Shown here: positions 54,451 through 63,109 of the stretch, in pieces
Numbering within the stretch: position 1 is the first letter of the stretch
Layout: the number at the start of each line of letters is the position of its first letter
DNA from: Phycisphaerales bacterium
GTDB lineage: Bacteria > Planctomycetota > Phycisphaerae > Phycisphaerales > UBA1924
Direction: 5' to 3'
DNA length: 64,000 bases
Assembly (NCBI GenBank): GCA_020850415.1
Contig: JADZER010000030.1
Coordinates: 124,001 to 188,000, forward strand
Notes under the pieces: generated by a model
Told to the model about the DNA's origin: nothing
Databases searched by the model: none
What the model saw: the letters and a program-made list of their open reading frames with translations, nothing else
Made by a program: the position numbers and the translations under genes

Positions 54451-56508
54451 TCAGCAGCCGGCGGCCCAGAGGTTGAGAAACTCGACGAAGTCCTGGGTCG
54501 TCACCTGCCCGTCGCCATTCAGATCCGCAGAACACCCCCCGCCCGAGCAGTCGTCCCCGCGCTGGCCCGCCCACGCCGTCAGGAACGCCAGGAAGTCCTG
54601 GGTGTTGACCGAGCCGTCGCCGTTGAAGTCCGCCGGGCACGCGGAGCAGTCGGTGAGATCGAACACATACAGCCCCGAGTTCCACTGCACCATGTACGCG
54701 GCGTCGCCATCGACCTCGATGTCCCAGACCCTCGGCGGGAAGTTCCGCCACGCATCCATCGCCGCCGCACGCCGCGGGCTCGCGGGGTCGCGCAGATCGA
54801 CCAGCCACACCGGGCCGCCGTCCAGGCTGACCAGCGCGTGCTGGCCGACAAACGCGACGGCCTCCGGCGGTCCCGGCGGCATGGCCATCGTCCCAAGGAG
54901 CTCGGGCGCGGCCGGATCGCTGATATCCACGACCCCCATCCCGGCGCCCACCGCGACGCACGCGATGCCCCGGCCCGCATCGACGCCGAGCGCCGCGCCC
55001 GTGCCGCCGAGCACACCGATCGGCGCCTCCCCCGGGAGCGAGAGATCGAAGACCCGGAACGACGCGTCGCTGTCGGTATTGCCCGCGACAAACGCGAGGC
55101 CGCCCTCCGTATGGATCCGCCCGCTCGGACTCCCGCTCGCGCCGGCGTGCTGGCCGACGAGCACGGGCGCCGACGGATCGGTGAAATCGATGAACCGCAG
55201 CAGACCCCCCATCAACCCCACGACGCCGCCCTCGACCGACACCCGGTCCCCTCGCCAATCGTTCGGCCCGTTCAGCAGCACCGGCTCCGCGGGGTCGGAG
55301 ATATCGACCACGCGCACCCCCCCGGTGCCGGGCGTGCTGTCCGCGACGAACGCGAGGCCGCCCTCGACCGCGACATCGGCCGCGTACCCACCGGTACCCA
55401 CGGAGGCGACACGCACCGGCTGTGAAATGTCGCTGATATCCACGATCCCCAGCCCCGCCGGCCCCTCGGCCAAGAGCGCGTAGTTCCCCGTGACCTCCAC
55501 CCCACCCATCCGAGGCCCGGGAAGCCACGCGCGCAGCCCGGTCTCAGGCGGGGTGGTCACATCCACGATCTCGAGCCCTTCCTCGCCCGCACAGAACGAC
55601 AGACCCGACCGCACCGCTGCGTGCTCACCCACCACCAGGCACTGGCCCACCAGCGCAGGCTCGGCCGGATCGGTCATATCGATCACGGCCTTCCCGCCGT
55701 CCACATACAACCGATTCCCCGCGAGGGCGATGTCGTGATCGGCGGCCCAGAACGCATCGAACTCGCTCACAATCTCCGGCTGATCCGGGTCGGAGACATC
55801 GAGCACGGTCAGGCCGCCCGCGTGGGCCACATAGGCCATCCCGAGCGCGGCGACCGCATCGACCACCGTCCCCGGGTCGTAAGTAGCCCGCAGCACTGGG
55901 GCCCCAGGGTCCCCGACATCGATGACCCGCAGCCCGGCCGTCCCGCTTGAGAGATACGCCACTGCGCCATCGACGGCCACGCCCGTGCCGCCGCCCGGGG
56001 CGCTCAGCGCGCCGACGAGCGAGGGATCCGTCGGGTCTGCGACATCGACCACGGCCAGGCCGCTGCCCGTACCCAGATACGCCAGCCCGCCCCGCACGGC
56101 CAGATCATGCACGGGCGCGCCGACCGAGAGCCCCGTGACCACCACCGGCGCGCTCGGCTCCGACACATCCACCACCTGCAGCCCCGCCGACCCGCCCGCG
56201 ACGAGCGCGTACGACCCCACCACCGCCACACGCCTCGCCGTCCCCGCGGTACCGACCGACCCGACAACCAACGGCTCGCCCGGCGCCGCGACACTCACAA
56301 TCAACAGCCCCGCGGCCCCGTCGGCGATGTACGCCAAGTTCCCGGCCAGCGCGATACCCGCCGCGTCCCCCGGCGTGGCGGTGCGGCTGACGATGTCCCG
56401 GGCCGCGCACAGCAAGCCCTGAGACTGAGCATGCACCGCGCCGGTGACACTTCCCCAGACGAACATGACTACCGGGAACGCTTGATGAGATATGCGGCGC
56501 GTACGCAT
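54451..56508 (-). CDS. LVIVD-repeat secreted protein with dockerin-like C-terminus
   Basis: Repeated GLAVVDVADPTDPSLVG units; C-terminal ADFNGDGSVNTQDFLAFLTAW...ADLNGDGQVTTQDFVEFLNLWA. Confidence 0.93.
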   Translation of the reverse strand: MRTRRISHQAFPVVMFVWGSVTGAVHAQSQGLLCAARDIVSRTATPGDAAGIALAGNLAYIADGAAGLLIVSVAAPGEPLVVGSVGTAGTARRVAVVGSYALVAGGSAGLQVVDVSEPSAPVVVTGLSVGAPVHDLAVRGGLAYLGTGSGLAVVDVADPTDPSLVGALSAPGGGTGVAVDGAVAYLSSGTAGLRVIDVGDPGAPVLRATYDPGTVVDAVAALGMAYVAHAGGLTVLDVSDPDQPEIVSEFDAFWAADHDIALAGNRLYVDGGKAVIDMTDPAEPALVGQCLVVGEHAAVRSGLSFCAGEEGLEIVDVTTPPETGLRAWLPGPRMGGVEVTGNYALLAEGPAGLGIVDISDISQPVRVASVGTGGYAADVAVEGGLAFVADSTPGTGGVRVVDISDPAEPVLLNGPNDWRGDRVSVEGGVVGLMGGLLRFIDFTDPSAPVLVGQHAGASGSPSGRIHTEGGLAFVAGNTDSDASFRVFDLSLPGEAPIGVLGGTGAALGVDAGRGIACVAVGAGMGVVDISDPAAPELLGTMAMPPGPPEAVAFVGQHALVSLDGGPVWLVDLRDPASPRRAAAMDAWRNFPPRVWDIEVDGDAAYMVQWNSGLYVFDLTDCSACPADFNGDGSVNTQDFLAFLTAWAGQRGDDCSGGGCSADLNGDGQVTTQDFVEFLNLWAAGC

Positions 56509-56602
56509 GATTGTCCCTCCCGCTCGGACCTTGAGCCTAACACAGGGACAATGGGAGTGTCAATGGTGAACTCCAGGGCACCGCTTGGCTCATCTCAGGC
56601 CC

Positions 56603-58171
56603 CTACCGCACCTCCCCCACCCTCGGGTTATGCCACCTCGCCCCCTCCGCCGCGATGATTTCGTCGGCCCGGCCGGGCCCCCAGCTCCCCGCCTCGTAGG
56701 TCTCGATCTCCTCCCGCAGCCGCTGTGAATCCAGGAAAGGCTGCACGATCCGCCAGCCGTGCTCGACCTCGTCCCGGTGCTTGTAGAGCGTCCGGTCGCC
56801 CTTGATGGCGTCGAGGATCAGCGGGCCGTAGGCGTCGATGTGCTCGCCGCCGAAGCGCTCGACATAGTCCATGTCGAGCTTGGTGGTCTCGATCTTCAGC
56901 CCCGCGCCGGGCACCTTGCCAGCCACCCGCAGGCTGATGCCCTCGGTCGGCGCGATGTTGATGATCAGCCGGTTCGGCGGCTCGTCGGGCATCTTCACGC
57001 CCAGACGCTCGAACATGTCCAGCGGCGGGGCGCGAAAGAGGACCACGACCTCCGTCAGCTTCGACGCCATCCGCTTGCCCGAGCGCACGAAGAATGGGAC
57101 GCCCGCCCAACGCCAGTTGTCAAACCCCAGGCGCATCGCGGCGTAGGTCTCGGTGCGCCGAGCCGGGTCCACGCCCTTCTCCCCGGCATACGCCGGGCCG
57201 TCCGAGGCCGGGCCGTAGCGCCCGAGGGCGCCCCAGCGCCAGGCCTGCTCCTCGCTCGCGGCGACGGCGGCACAGTTAAGGATCTTGATCTTCTCCCGGG
57301 CGATCGAGTCGGCCGAGTAGCTCGCCGGCGGTTCCATGGCGACCAGCGCGAGCACCTGCAGCAGGTGGCTCTGGATCATGTCGCGGATGGCCCCGGCGTG
57401 GTCGTAGAAGGTCCCCGCGCGCCCGCCCACGCCCAGCGTCTCGGCCGCCGTCACCTGCACATGGTGCACATGCGTGCGGTTCCAGAGCGGCTCGAAGATG
57501 GCGTTGGCGAGGCGCATGACCAGGATGTCCTGCACGAGCTCCTTGCCGAGGTAGTGGTCGATGCGGTAGGTGGCGTCCTCCTCGAAGACGCGCCCGAGGG
57601 CGCGGTTGAGGGCCCGGGCGCTGTCGAGGTCTGTTCCGAAGGGCTTCTCGATGATGACCCGCTGCCAGGGCAGTGCCGCGGGGTTCAGCGAGCACCACCG
57701 CTTGCCCTCGGCCACAAGCCCCGCGCTCCCGATGTTCTCGATGATGGGCTCGTAGAGGGCCGGGGCGACCGAGAGGTAGAACAGCAGGTTCGGCATGCCG
57801 TGGTCGCGGAGGATGTTGTGGCTCGCGCCGAGGGCGGCGAAGCGGTCGCGCAGCCCGGCGAACGCCGCCGGGTCCGCGCCGTCCGCGGCGTGGTAGTGCA
57901 GACGCTGGGCGAACCGGGCGACGCGGTCGGGGCAGAAGCCCTTGGAGTGGTCGGCGACGGCCTGGCGCATCCTGTCGCGGAAGGCGTCATCGGAGAGCTC
58001 GGAACGCGAGACCCCCAGGATGGCCGCCCGCTCCGGGAGCTGGCCGAGGCAGTCCAGGTCGTAGAGCGAGGGGATGAGCTTGCGGGCGGTGAGGTCGCCC
58101 GAGGCGCCGAAGATGACGATGAGGCACGGGTCGGTTCCGTTGGGGGGTGGCATGGGGGGAGTATCGGCCAA
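56603..58171 (-). CDS. zwf: Glucose-6-phosphate 1-dehydrogenase
   Basis: IFGASGDLTARKLIPSLYDL, VIIEKPFGTDLDSA, RIDHYLGKELVQDILVMRLAN, VPFFVRSGKRM motifs. Confidence 0.97.
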   Translation of the reverse strand: MADTPPMPPPNGTDPCLIVIFGASGDLTARKLIPSLYDLDCLGQLPERAAILGVSRSELSDDAFRDRMRQAVADHSKGFCPDRVARFAQRLHYHAADGADPAAFAGLRDRFAALGASHNILRDHGMPNLLFYLSVAPALYEPIIENIGSAGLVAEGKRWCSLNPAALPWQRVIIEKPFGTDLDSARALNRALGRVFEEDATYRIDHYLGKELVQDILVMRLANAIFEPLWNRTHVHHVQVTAAETLGVGGRAGTFYDHAGAIRDMIQSHLLQVLALVAMEPPASYSADSIAREKIKILNCAAVAASEEQAWRWGALGRYGPASDGPAYAGEKGVDPARRTETYAAMRLGFDNWRWAGVPFFVRSGKRMASKLTEVVVLFRAPPLDMFERLGVKMPDEPPNRLIINIAPTEGISLRVAGKVPGAGLKIETTKLDMDYVERFGGEHIDAYGPLILDAIKGDRTLYKHRDEVEHGWRIVQPFLDSQRLREEIETYEAGSWGPGRADEIIAAEGARWHNPRVGEVR

Positions 58172-58191
58172 TCCACCCGCGCGGCCTCCAT

Positions 58192-59298
58192 CTATGCCGG
58201 ATCCGCCAGCCGGTAGCTCGTGCTCCGCCCGCCGCCGGGGTTCTGCACGATGATGTCCCGTTCCAGCAGCTCGCGGATGTCCCGCAGTGCTGTGTCAGAA
58301 GAACACTTCGCCAGTTTGGCGTACTTGGAGGTTGTCAGGAACCCCTGGAATCCGTCCAGCATCCTGTTGATCACCAGCCGCTGCCGCTCGTTGACCGGGC
58401 GTTCGTTGATACGCCGCCACAGTCTCGCCTTGGCGAGCACGGCCCCGAGCATCGCCCCCGCGGCTTCGATCGCCCGGTCCAGGCAGCCGAGGAACCAGCC
58501 GAGCCAGGGCGTGATGTCCAGCCCGCCGCGCTGCGCGGACTCCAGGCGCAGGTAGTACTCCTTCCGCTCGGCCTCGACCTGGGACGACATGCTGTAGAAG
58601 CGTTCGCCCGTGCCGTCCGCCCGCGCGAGTGCCATGTCGGCGATGGCGCGAGCGATGCGCCCGTTCCCGTCCTCAAACGGGTGGATAGTCACGAACCAGA
58701 AGTGCGCTACGCCCGCCCTGAGCACGGGATCAACGGTGTCCGGGCCGTTGAACCAGCCCAGGAACGTGCGCATTTCCGCATCGAGCCGGTCGGCCGCGGG
58801 CGCCTCGAAATGGACCCGCTCGCGACCGATAGGCCCTGAGACGACCTGCATAGGCCCCGCCTCACTCGGACGCCAAGCCCCGACCGTGATCCGACGCATG
58901 CCGGCCCTGCCTGTCGGGAACAACGCGCCGTGCCAGCCGAACAGCCGTTCCTCCGTCAGCGGCTGATCGAACCTCTGCGTCGCGTCGAGCATCATCTCGA
59001 CCACCCCCTCGACCTCCCGTCCCGCCTTGGGCAGACCGGCCACATCGAGCCCCAGCCGCCGTGCGATCGAGGAACGAACCTCCTCGGGATCGAGCCTCTC
59101 GCCCTCGATCGCGGACGACTTCACCACATCACTCGTGAGCACCTTCAGGCTCGCCTCGGCCCGGTGGTCGAAGCCGAGCGATTCCATCCTGCCGAGCAGC
59201 AGGCCCTGGCGGTGGCGGACCCCGGCGAGAGGGTTCGCCAGGGCATCACCGTCCCATAAAAACTCCGGCCAGCCCGGGATCTCGTGTATGTATAGCAT
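58192..59298 (-). CDS. Fic family protein with N-terminal DUF4172-like domain and C-terminal winged helix
   Basis: HPFEDGNGRIAR Fic motif; SSAIEGE inhibitory-helix motif; LAKCSSDTALRDIRELLERDIIVQNPGGGRSTSYRL. Confidence 0.95.
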   Translation of the reverse strand: MLYIHEIPGWPEFLWDGDALANPLAGVRHRQGLLLGRMESLGFDHRAEASLKVLTSDVVKSSAIEGERLDPEEVRSSIARRLGLDVAGLPKAGREVEGVVEMMLDATQRFDQPLTEERLFGWHGALFPTGRAGMRRITVGAWRPSEAGPMQVVSGPIGRERVHFEAPAADRLDAEMRTFLGWFNGPDTVDPVLRAGVAHFWFVTIHPFEDGNGRIARAIADMALARADGTGERFYSMSSQVEAERKEYYLRLESAQRGGLDITPWLGWFLGCLDRAIEAAGAMLGAVLAKARLWRRINERPVNERQRLVINRMLDGFQGFLTTSKYAKLAKCSSDTALRDIRELLERDIIVQNPGGGRSTSYRLADPA

Positions 59299-59376
59299 AT
59301 TTACCGCACTTTCTGCGGTGATTGTACCCCCTATTCACCGCGGAAGCAAGTATTCGCCGCATTCTCTACGGCGAAT
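59299..59376. promoter_or_regulatory. Operator-like palindromes upstream of the fic gene
   Basis: ATTTACCGCA-ctttc-TGCGGTGAT (59299-59322), half site ATTCACCGCGG, ATTCGCCG-n9-CGGCGAAT (59352-59376). Confidence 0.75.
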
Positions 59377-59426
59377 GAACGACCACATCGGCGCACGCTC
59401 CCCGGCGCGCTCTCTATCGTCCCCCG

Positions 59427-60497
59427 ATGTCCAGCCCGGCCCGACTCATCGACGCCAACGCCAACCGGGCCCGGGAGGGGCTGCGGGTGGTGGAAGATCT
59501 CGCCCGGTTTGTCCTCAATGACGAGGGCTTGTGCGCCGCCCTTAAGGGTGTTCGCCATGGGCTCGGGGAGGTGCTGGCGGTCCTGCCGGTCGATCGGGGC
59601 GTGCTGCTGGCCTGGCGCGATACGCCGGGGGATGTCGGGACTGGCCTCGTCGGTACCGGCGAGGGAACGCGGGCGGGGCTGCCCGCGATGTGCGGCGCCG
59701 CGGCGGGGAGGCTGGGCGAGGCGCTGCGGGTGATCGAGGAGGGGGCCAAGGTGCTCGGCGCGGGCCAAGCCGCGGCGGCGGTCGAGGCCCTGCGATACCG
59801 GGCGTACGACGCGTGCGCCGCCGTCGAGCGGGCGCTGGGGACGGGGCGGGCGGGGCAGTGGCGCTTGTGCGTGCTGATCACCGAGGCCCTGTGCGTCCAC
59901 CACCGGTGGGAGCGGGTGGCGGAGCTGGCGATCGAGGGCGGGGCGGACTGCCTGCAGTTGCGGGAGAAGGGGTTGGACGGGGGGGAGCTGGTGGCGCGGG
60001 CGCGAGCGCTGGTGGAGACTGCAAAGTCCGGCTCGGAGAGCCGGGCCACCTCGGTGAGCGTGATCGTCAACGACCGCGCGGATGTCGCCCTCGCGGCCGG
60101 GGCCGACGGGGTGCATGTGGGGCAGGGCGACATGCGCGTGCGCGATGTGCGCCGGGTCGCGGGCAACGCGCTGCTGGTGGGAGTGAGTACCGCAAACCTG
60201 GACCAAGCGCGGGCCGCGGCACGCGATGGCGCGGACTACTGCGGCCTGGGACCGATGTTCGCGAGCTCCACCAAGCCGAAGGCCTCATTGGCGGGAGTGG
60301 GGTATATGCGGGCGTATCTGGCGGACCCGGCCTGCGCGCGCCTGCCGCACCTGGCGATCAGCGGCATCGGGCCGGAGAATGTGGGCGAACTCGCGGCGGC
60401 GGGGTGCCGCGGGGTGGCGGTGAGTTCGGTGGTGTGTGGGGCGGGGGAGCCGGGGGCGGTGTGCGCGGTGTTGGTGGAGAAGCTTGGCGCGGCGTAG
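59427..60497 (+). CDS. thiE: Thiamine phosphate synthase with N-terminal ThiD2-like domain
   Basis: LIDANANRAREGLRVVEDLARF; CLQLREKGLDGGEL, VNDRADVALAAGADGVHVGQGD, DYCGLGPMFASSTKP. Confidence 0.94.
   Translation: MSSPARLIDANANRAREGLRVVEDLARFVLNDEGLCAALKGVRHGLGEVLAVLPVDRGVLLAWRDTPGDVGTGLVGTGEGTRAGLPAMCGAAAGRLGEALRVIEEGAKVLGAGQAAAAVEALRYRAYDACAAVERALGTGRAGQWRLCVLITEALCVHHRWERVAELAIEGGADCLQLREKGLDGGELVARARALVETAKSGSESRATSVSVIVNDRADVALAAGADGVHVGQGDMRVRDVRRVAGNALLVGVSTANLDQARAAARDGADYCGLGPMFASSTKPKASLAGVGYMRAYLADPACARLPHLAISGIGPENVGELAAAGCRGVAVSSVVCGAGEPGAVCAVLVEKLGAA
60028..60050. repeat. Short palindromic insert inside thiE, same core as the trpE element
   Basis: CCGGCTCGGAGAGCCGGGCCACC; core 60030-60050 differs at one base from 36060-36080. 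Confidence 0.93.
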
Positions 60498-60506
60498 GGT
60501 GTCCAG

Positions 60507-61859
60507 CTACTGCCCGGTCTCCTGCGTGTACCAGCCCACAAAGGTCACGAAGTCCGAGGTGTTGACGATCCAGTCGAGGTTCACATCGGCCTCGGGCTCC
60601 TGGGCGGACCAGGCGCTGGTGAAGAGCACGGCGTCGGACTCGGTGGTGAGGCCGTCGCCGTTGAGGTCGGTGGGCGTGGGCGTGCAGATCTTGACGCGGT
60701 GGACATAGCAGTTCTTGCCGCTCCACTCCATGGCGGGGTCGGTCTCGCGGGCGATGTAGGCCAGCCAGATGTTGTGGCCGTCGGCGGACGCCTCCATGTT
60801 GTGATAGTGGCCGAGGAAGCCGACCGGCTGCACGCCGGGATCGCCGCAGATCTGCGCGGGGAGTGACTCGACGGTCAGCCGCTCGAGGTGATCGACAACC
60901 GCGCCGGGGCCGAAGCCGGTGATGCGGACATAGAAGCAGTCGAGCCAGTCCTCCTGGTCCCCGTTGCGGTCCGGGTCCGCGCGGTTGTCGTAGAACATGA
61001 GGTTGATGCCGCCGCAGGCGTCGATCGCGATCGCCGGCATGGCCTGGTCGACGCCGGTGATCGGGTCGAGGTCGTCGGGGTCGGTGAGGCCGAGCATCTC
61101 GTCCGTGAGCCTCATCAAGTCCGCTGGGTCCGAAGTCCAGGTATCGCCGCCATCATCACTCCTCGTGATCCAGATATCGGTGTTGGTGGAGGTTGACCCA
61201 GACTTGGCGTACCAGGCGACATACACATGATCCGGCTCGGGGCCCCGGTCCACGGCGATGGTCGGCGCGCAGCTGCGCTGGTCGATCATGGACGGCGAGT
61301 CGCCCTCTGGCGCCGTGGCGAAGGCGCCCGCGTCATCGATCGTCGCGGGGAACGCCCCCACGCACGGGTCGATCCAAATGGCGCTCTGCGTCGCGTCGGG
61401 GAGCCAGGTCCGCCCGCCGTCGTCTGAGTACATGACGAAGGGCCGGGCGCGGCTGTGCTGATTGGCCCCTCCCCGCTCGTCCGCGTGCACGGAGACGATG
61501 CGTCCGCTGTCGAGGACGACCGCCGAGGGCGCCGGGCCCGACCAGCCGCCGCGGCTCGGTCCCTGGGTCGGCTCCACCGCCATGCCGTGCCACGATCCGG
61601 GACCCGGGTTGTCGGGCGTGATCTGGAGGACGCCGATCGGGCGCCCGGTCCGCGGCTCGCCCTCGGGATCGGCCCGGAGGGGCGGGCTCACGATCACCGT
61701 CGGGGGGGACCCGGTCTGGGCCGGTGCGAGGGCGCAGAGACCGGCTGCCACGCTCGCGGCAGACAGGATCTTGAAGTTCGCCAGCACGCCGTCCTCCTCC
61801 CCGCGCCCTGCGCGGGCGGAGAGATACCCGGGAGCGAACTGCCACTCTATCAATGACAC
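60507..61859 (-). CDS. Sialidase/BNR-repeat-like exo-protein with dockerin-like C-terminus
   Basis: YSDDGGRTWLPD and RSDDGGDTWTSD Asp-box-like motifs; DLNGDGLTTESDAVLFTSAW C-terminus; start uncertain. Confidence 0.8.
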   Translation of the reverse strand: MSLIEWQFAPGYLSARAGRGEEDGVLANFKILSAASVAAGLCALAPAQTGSPPTVIVSPPLRADPEGEPRTGRPIGVLQITPDNPGPGSWHGMAVEPTQGPSRGGWSGPAPSAVVLDSGRIVSVHADERGGANQHSRARPFVMYSDDGGRTWLPDATQSAIWIDPCVGAFPATIDDAGAFATAPEGDSPSMIDQRSCAPTIAVDRGPEPDHVYVAWYAKSGSTSTNTDIWITRSDDGGDTWTSDPADLMRLTDEMLGLTDPDDLDPITGVDQAMPAIAIDACGGINLMFYDNRADPDRNGDQEDWLDCFYVRITGFGPGAVVDHLERLTVESLPAQICGDPGVQPVGFLGHYHNMEASADGHNIWLAYIARETDPAMEWSGKNCYVHRVKICTPTPTDLNGDGLTTESDAVLFTSAWSAQEPEADVNLDWIVNTSDFVTFVGWYTQETGQ

Positions 61860-61927
61860 GAAAGCGCGTCAATGGGAGTTGTGTGCGAAGCTGAGCTGTC
61901 TTGGAGACGGGCCTCTCCCGTGGTAGG

Positions 61928-63043
61928 ATGGACCGCATGGCGTCGTCCCGAACACCGCTCCTGCTCGGCCTCCTGTGGGCGTGGTCGCTGCCCTACGCGG
62001 CCGCCTCACAACCGGAGCGCTACCGGTGGCAGGGGTTCTGGCTGCACCCGCCGAGGGCGAGCGACTCCTATGCGTACGCGATCGACGGCGATGTGCCGTC
62101 TGGGAAGATCACCGATGTGTACGGCGACGGGGTGGTCTGGCCGGAGTGGACGACCGAGTATGTGGGCCTGAAGCCAGCGGAAAGTCAGTCCGCATATGTT
62201 GAGGGCGCCGACGGGGGATACCAGGCGGGCAAGGTATATGTCGAGTATCAGGTCGCATACCCGGCGCTCTGGCAGGGTACAGCGGAGAGCGTCATCGACC
62301 TGACACCGCCGGGTCCATACTACGATTCAGCTCTCTATCAGCGGCAGGGGAGTCAGACGGTCGGCTGGGCGTACCACAACATTGACGGACGCCACGCGGC
62401 GATGTGGCTCAACAACGACCCTGCCCAGTTCGTCGATCTGCACCCGAACATCGCCGACTGGTCTCGCGCTCACGCGACCGACGGTGTCCGGCAGGGCGGT
62501 CGGGTCGCGATCCCGAACATCGGTCAGCATGCCGCGCTCTGGAAGGGCACCGCCGCGTCGTTCATCGACATGGGTCCGCCGGGGCAATACACCTACGGCT
62601 GGATCCGCGGCATGGCGTCCGGCACGCAGGTCGGTGAGTATGTCAACCTGACCAAGCGGGCGGCCCTCTGGCACGACACGCCGGAGAGCATGATCACCAT
62701 GAGCCCCCCGTGGGCGACCAGCGCTGCGCTCTATGCGACCATCGGCGACATGCATGTCGGCTACGCGGCCCACCCCTCCGGGCGCGGCGGGGCGGGGATC
62801 TGGTACGGCGACGACCCCGAGAGCTTCTTCGACCTCCACCGGTTCGTCCCGGCGCAGTACGCCGACAACGGCTCGACGGCCTTCGACATCGACACCAAGG
62901 ACGGCAACATCTACATCGCGGGCACCGTGAACATCCAGCATGTGGCCCACGCGTTCCTGTGGGTGGGCGTGCCGCTGGACACGGGGGACGGCGGCGGCGG
63001 GCCGAAGTCGCCGGGCGGGCTGACGAAGACCAGGAAGCCGTAG
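61928..63043 (+). CDS. Secreted repeat protein (HAF-like/beta-propeller-like repeats)
   Basis: Signal peptide; recurrent HAALWKGTAASFIDM, RAALWHDTPESMITM, GAGIWYGDDPESFFDLH units. Confidence 0.72.
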   Translation: MDRMASSRTPLLLGLLWAWSLPYAAASQPERYRWQGFWLHPPRASDSYAYAIDGDVPSGKITDVYGDGVVWPEWTTEYVGLKPAESQSAYVEGADGGYQAGKVYVEYQVAYPALWQGTAESVIDLTPPGPYYDSALYQRQGSQTVGWAYHNIDGRHAAMWLNNDPAQFVDLHPNIADWSRAHATDGVRQGGRVAIPNIGQHAALWKGTAASFIDMGPPGQYTYGWIRGMASGTQVGEYVNLTKRAALWHDTPESMITMSPPWATSAALYATIGDMHVGYAAHPSGRGGAGIWYGDDPESFFDLHRFVPAQYADNGSTAFDIDTKDGNIYIAGTVNIQHVAHAFLWVGVPLDTGDGGGGPKSPGGLTKTRKP

Positions 63044-63109
63044 CGGGCGAGGGCCCCGAGGCCGCACACCCCGTCGCACCCCCCTGGGCCGGCTTCCTAA
63101 ACTCCCCCC

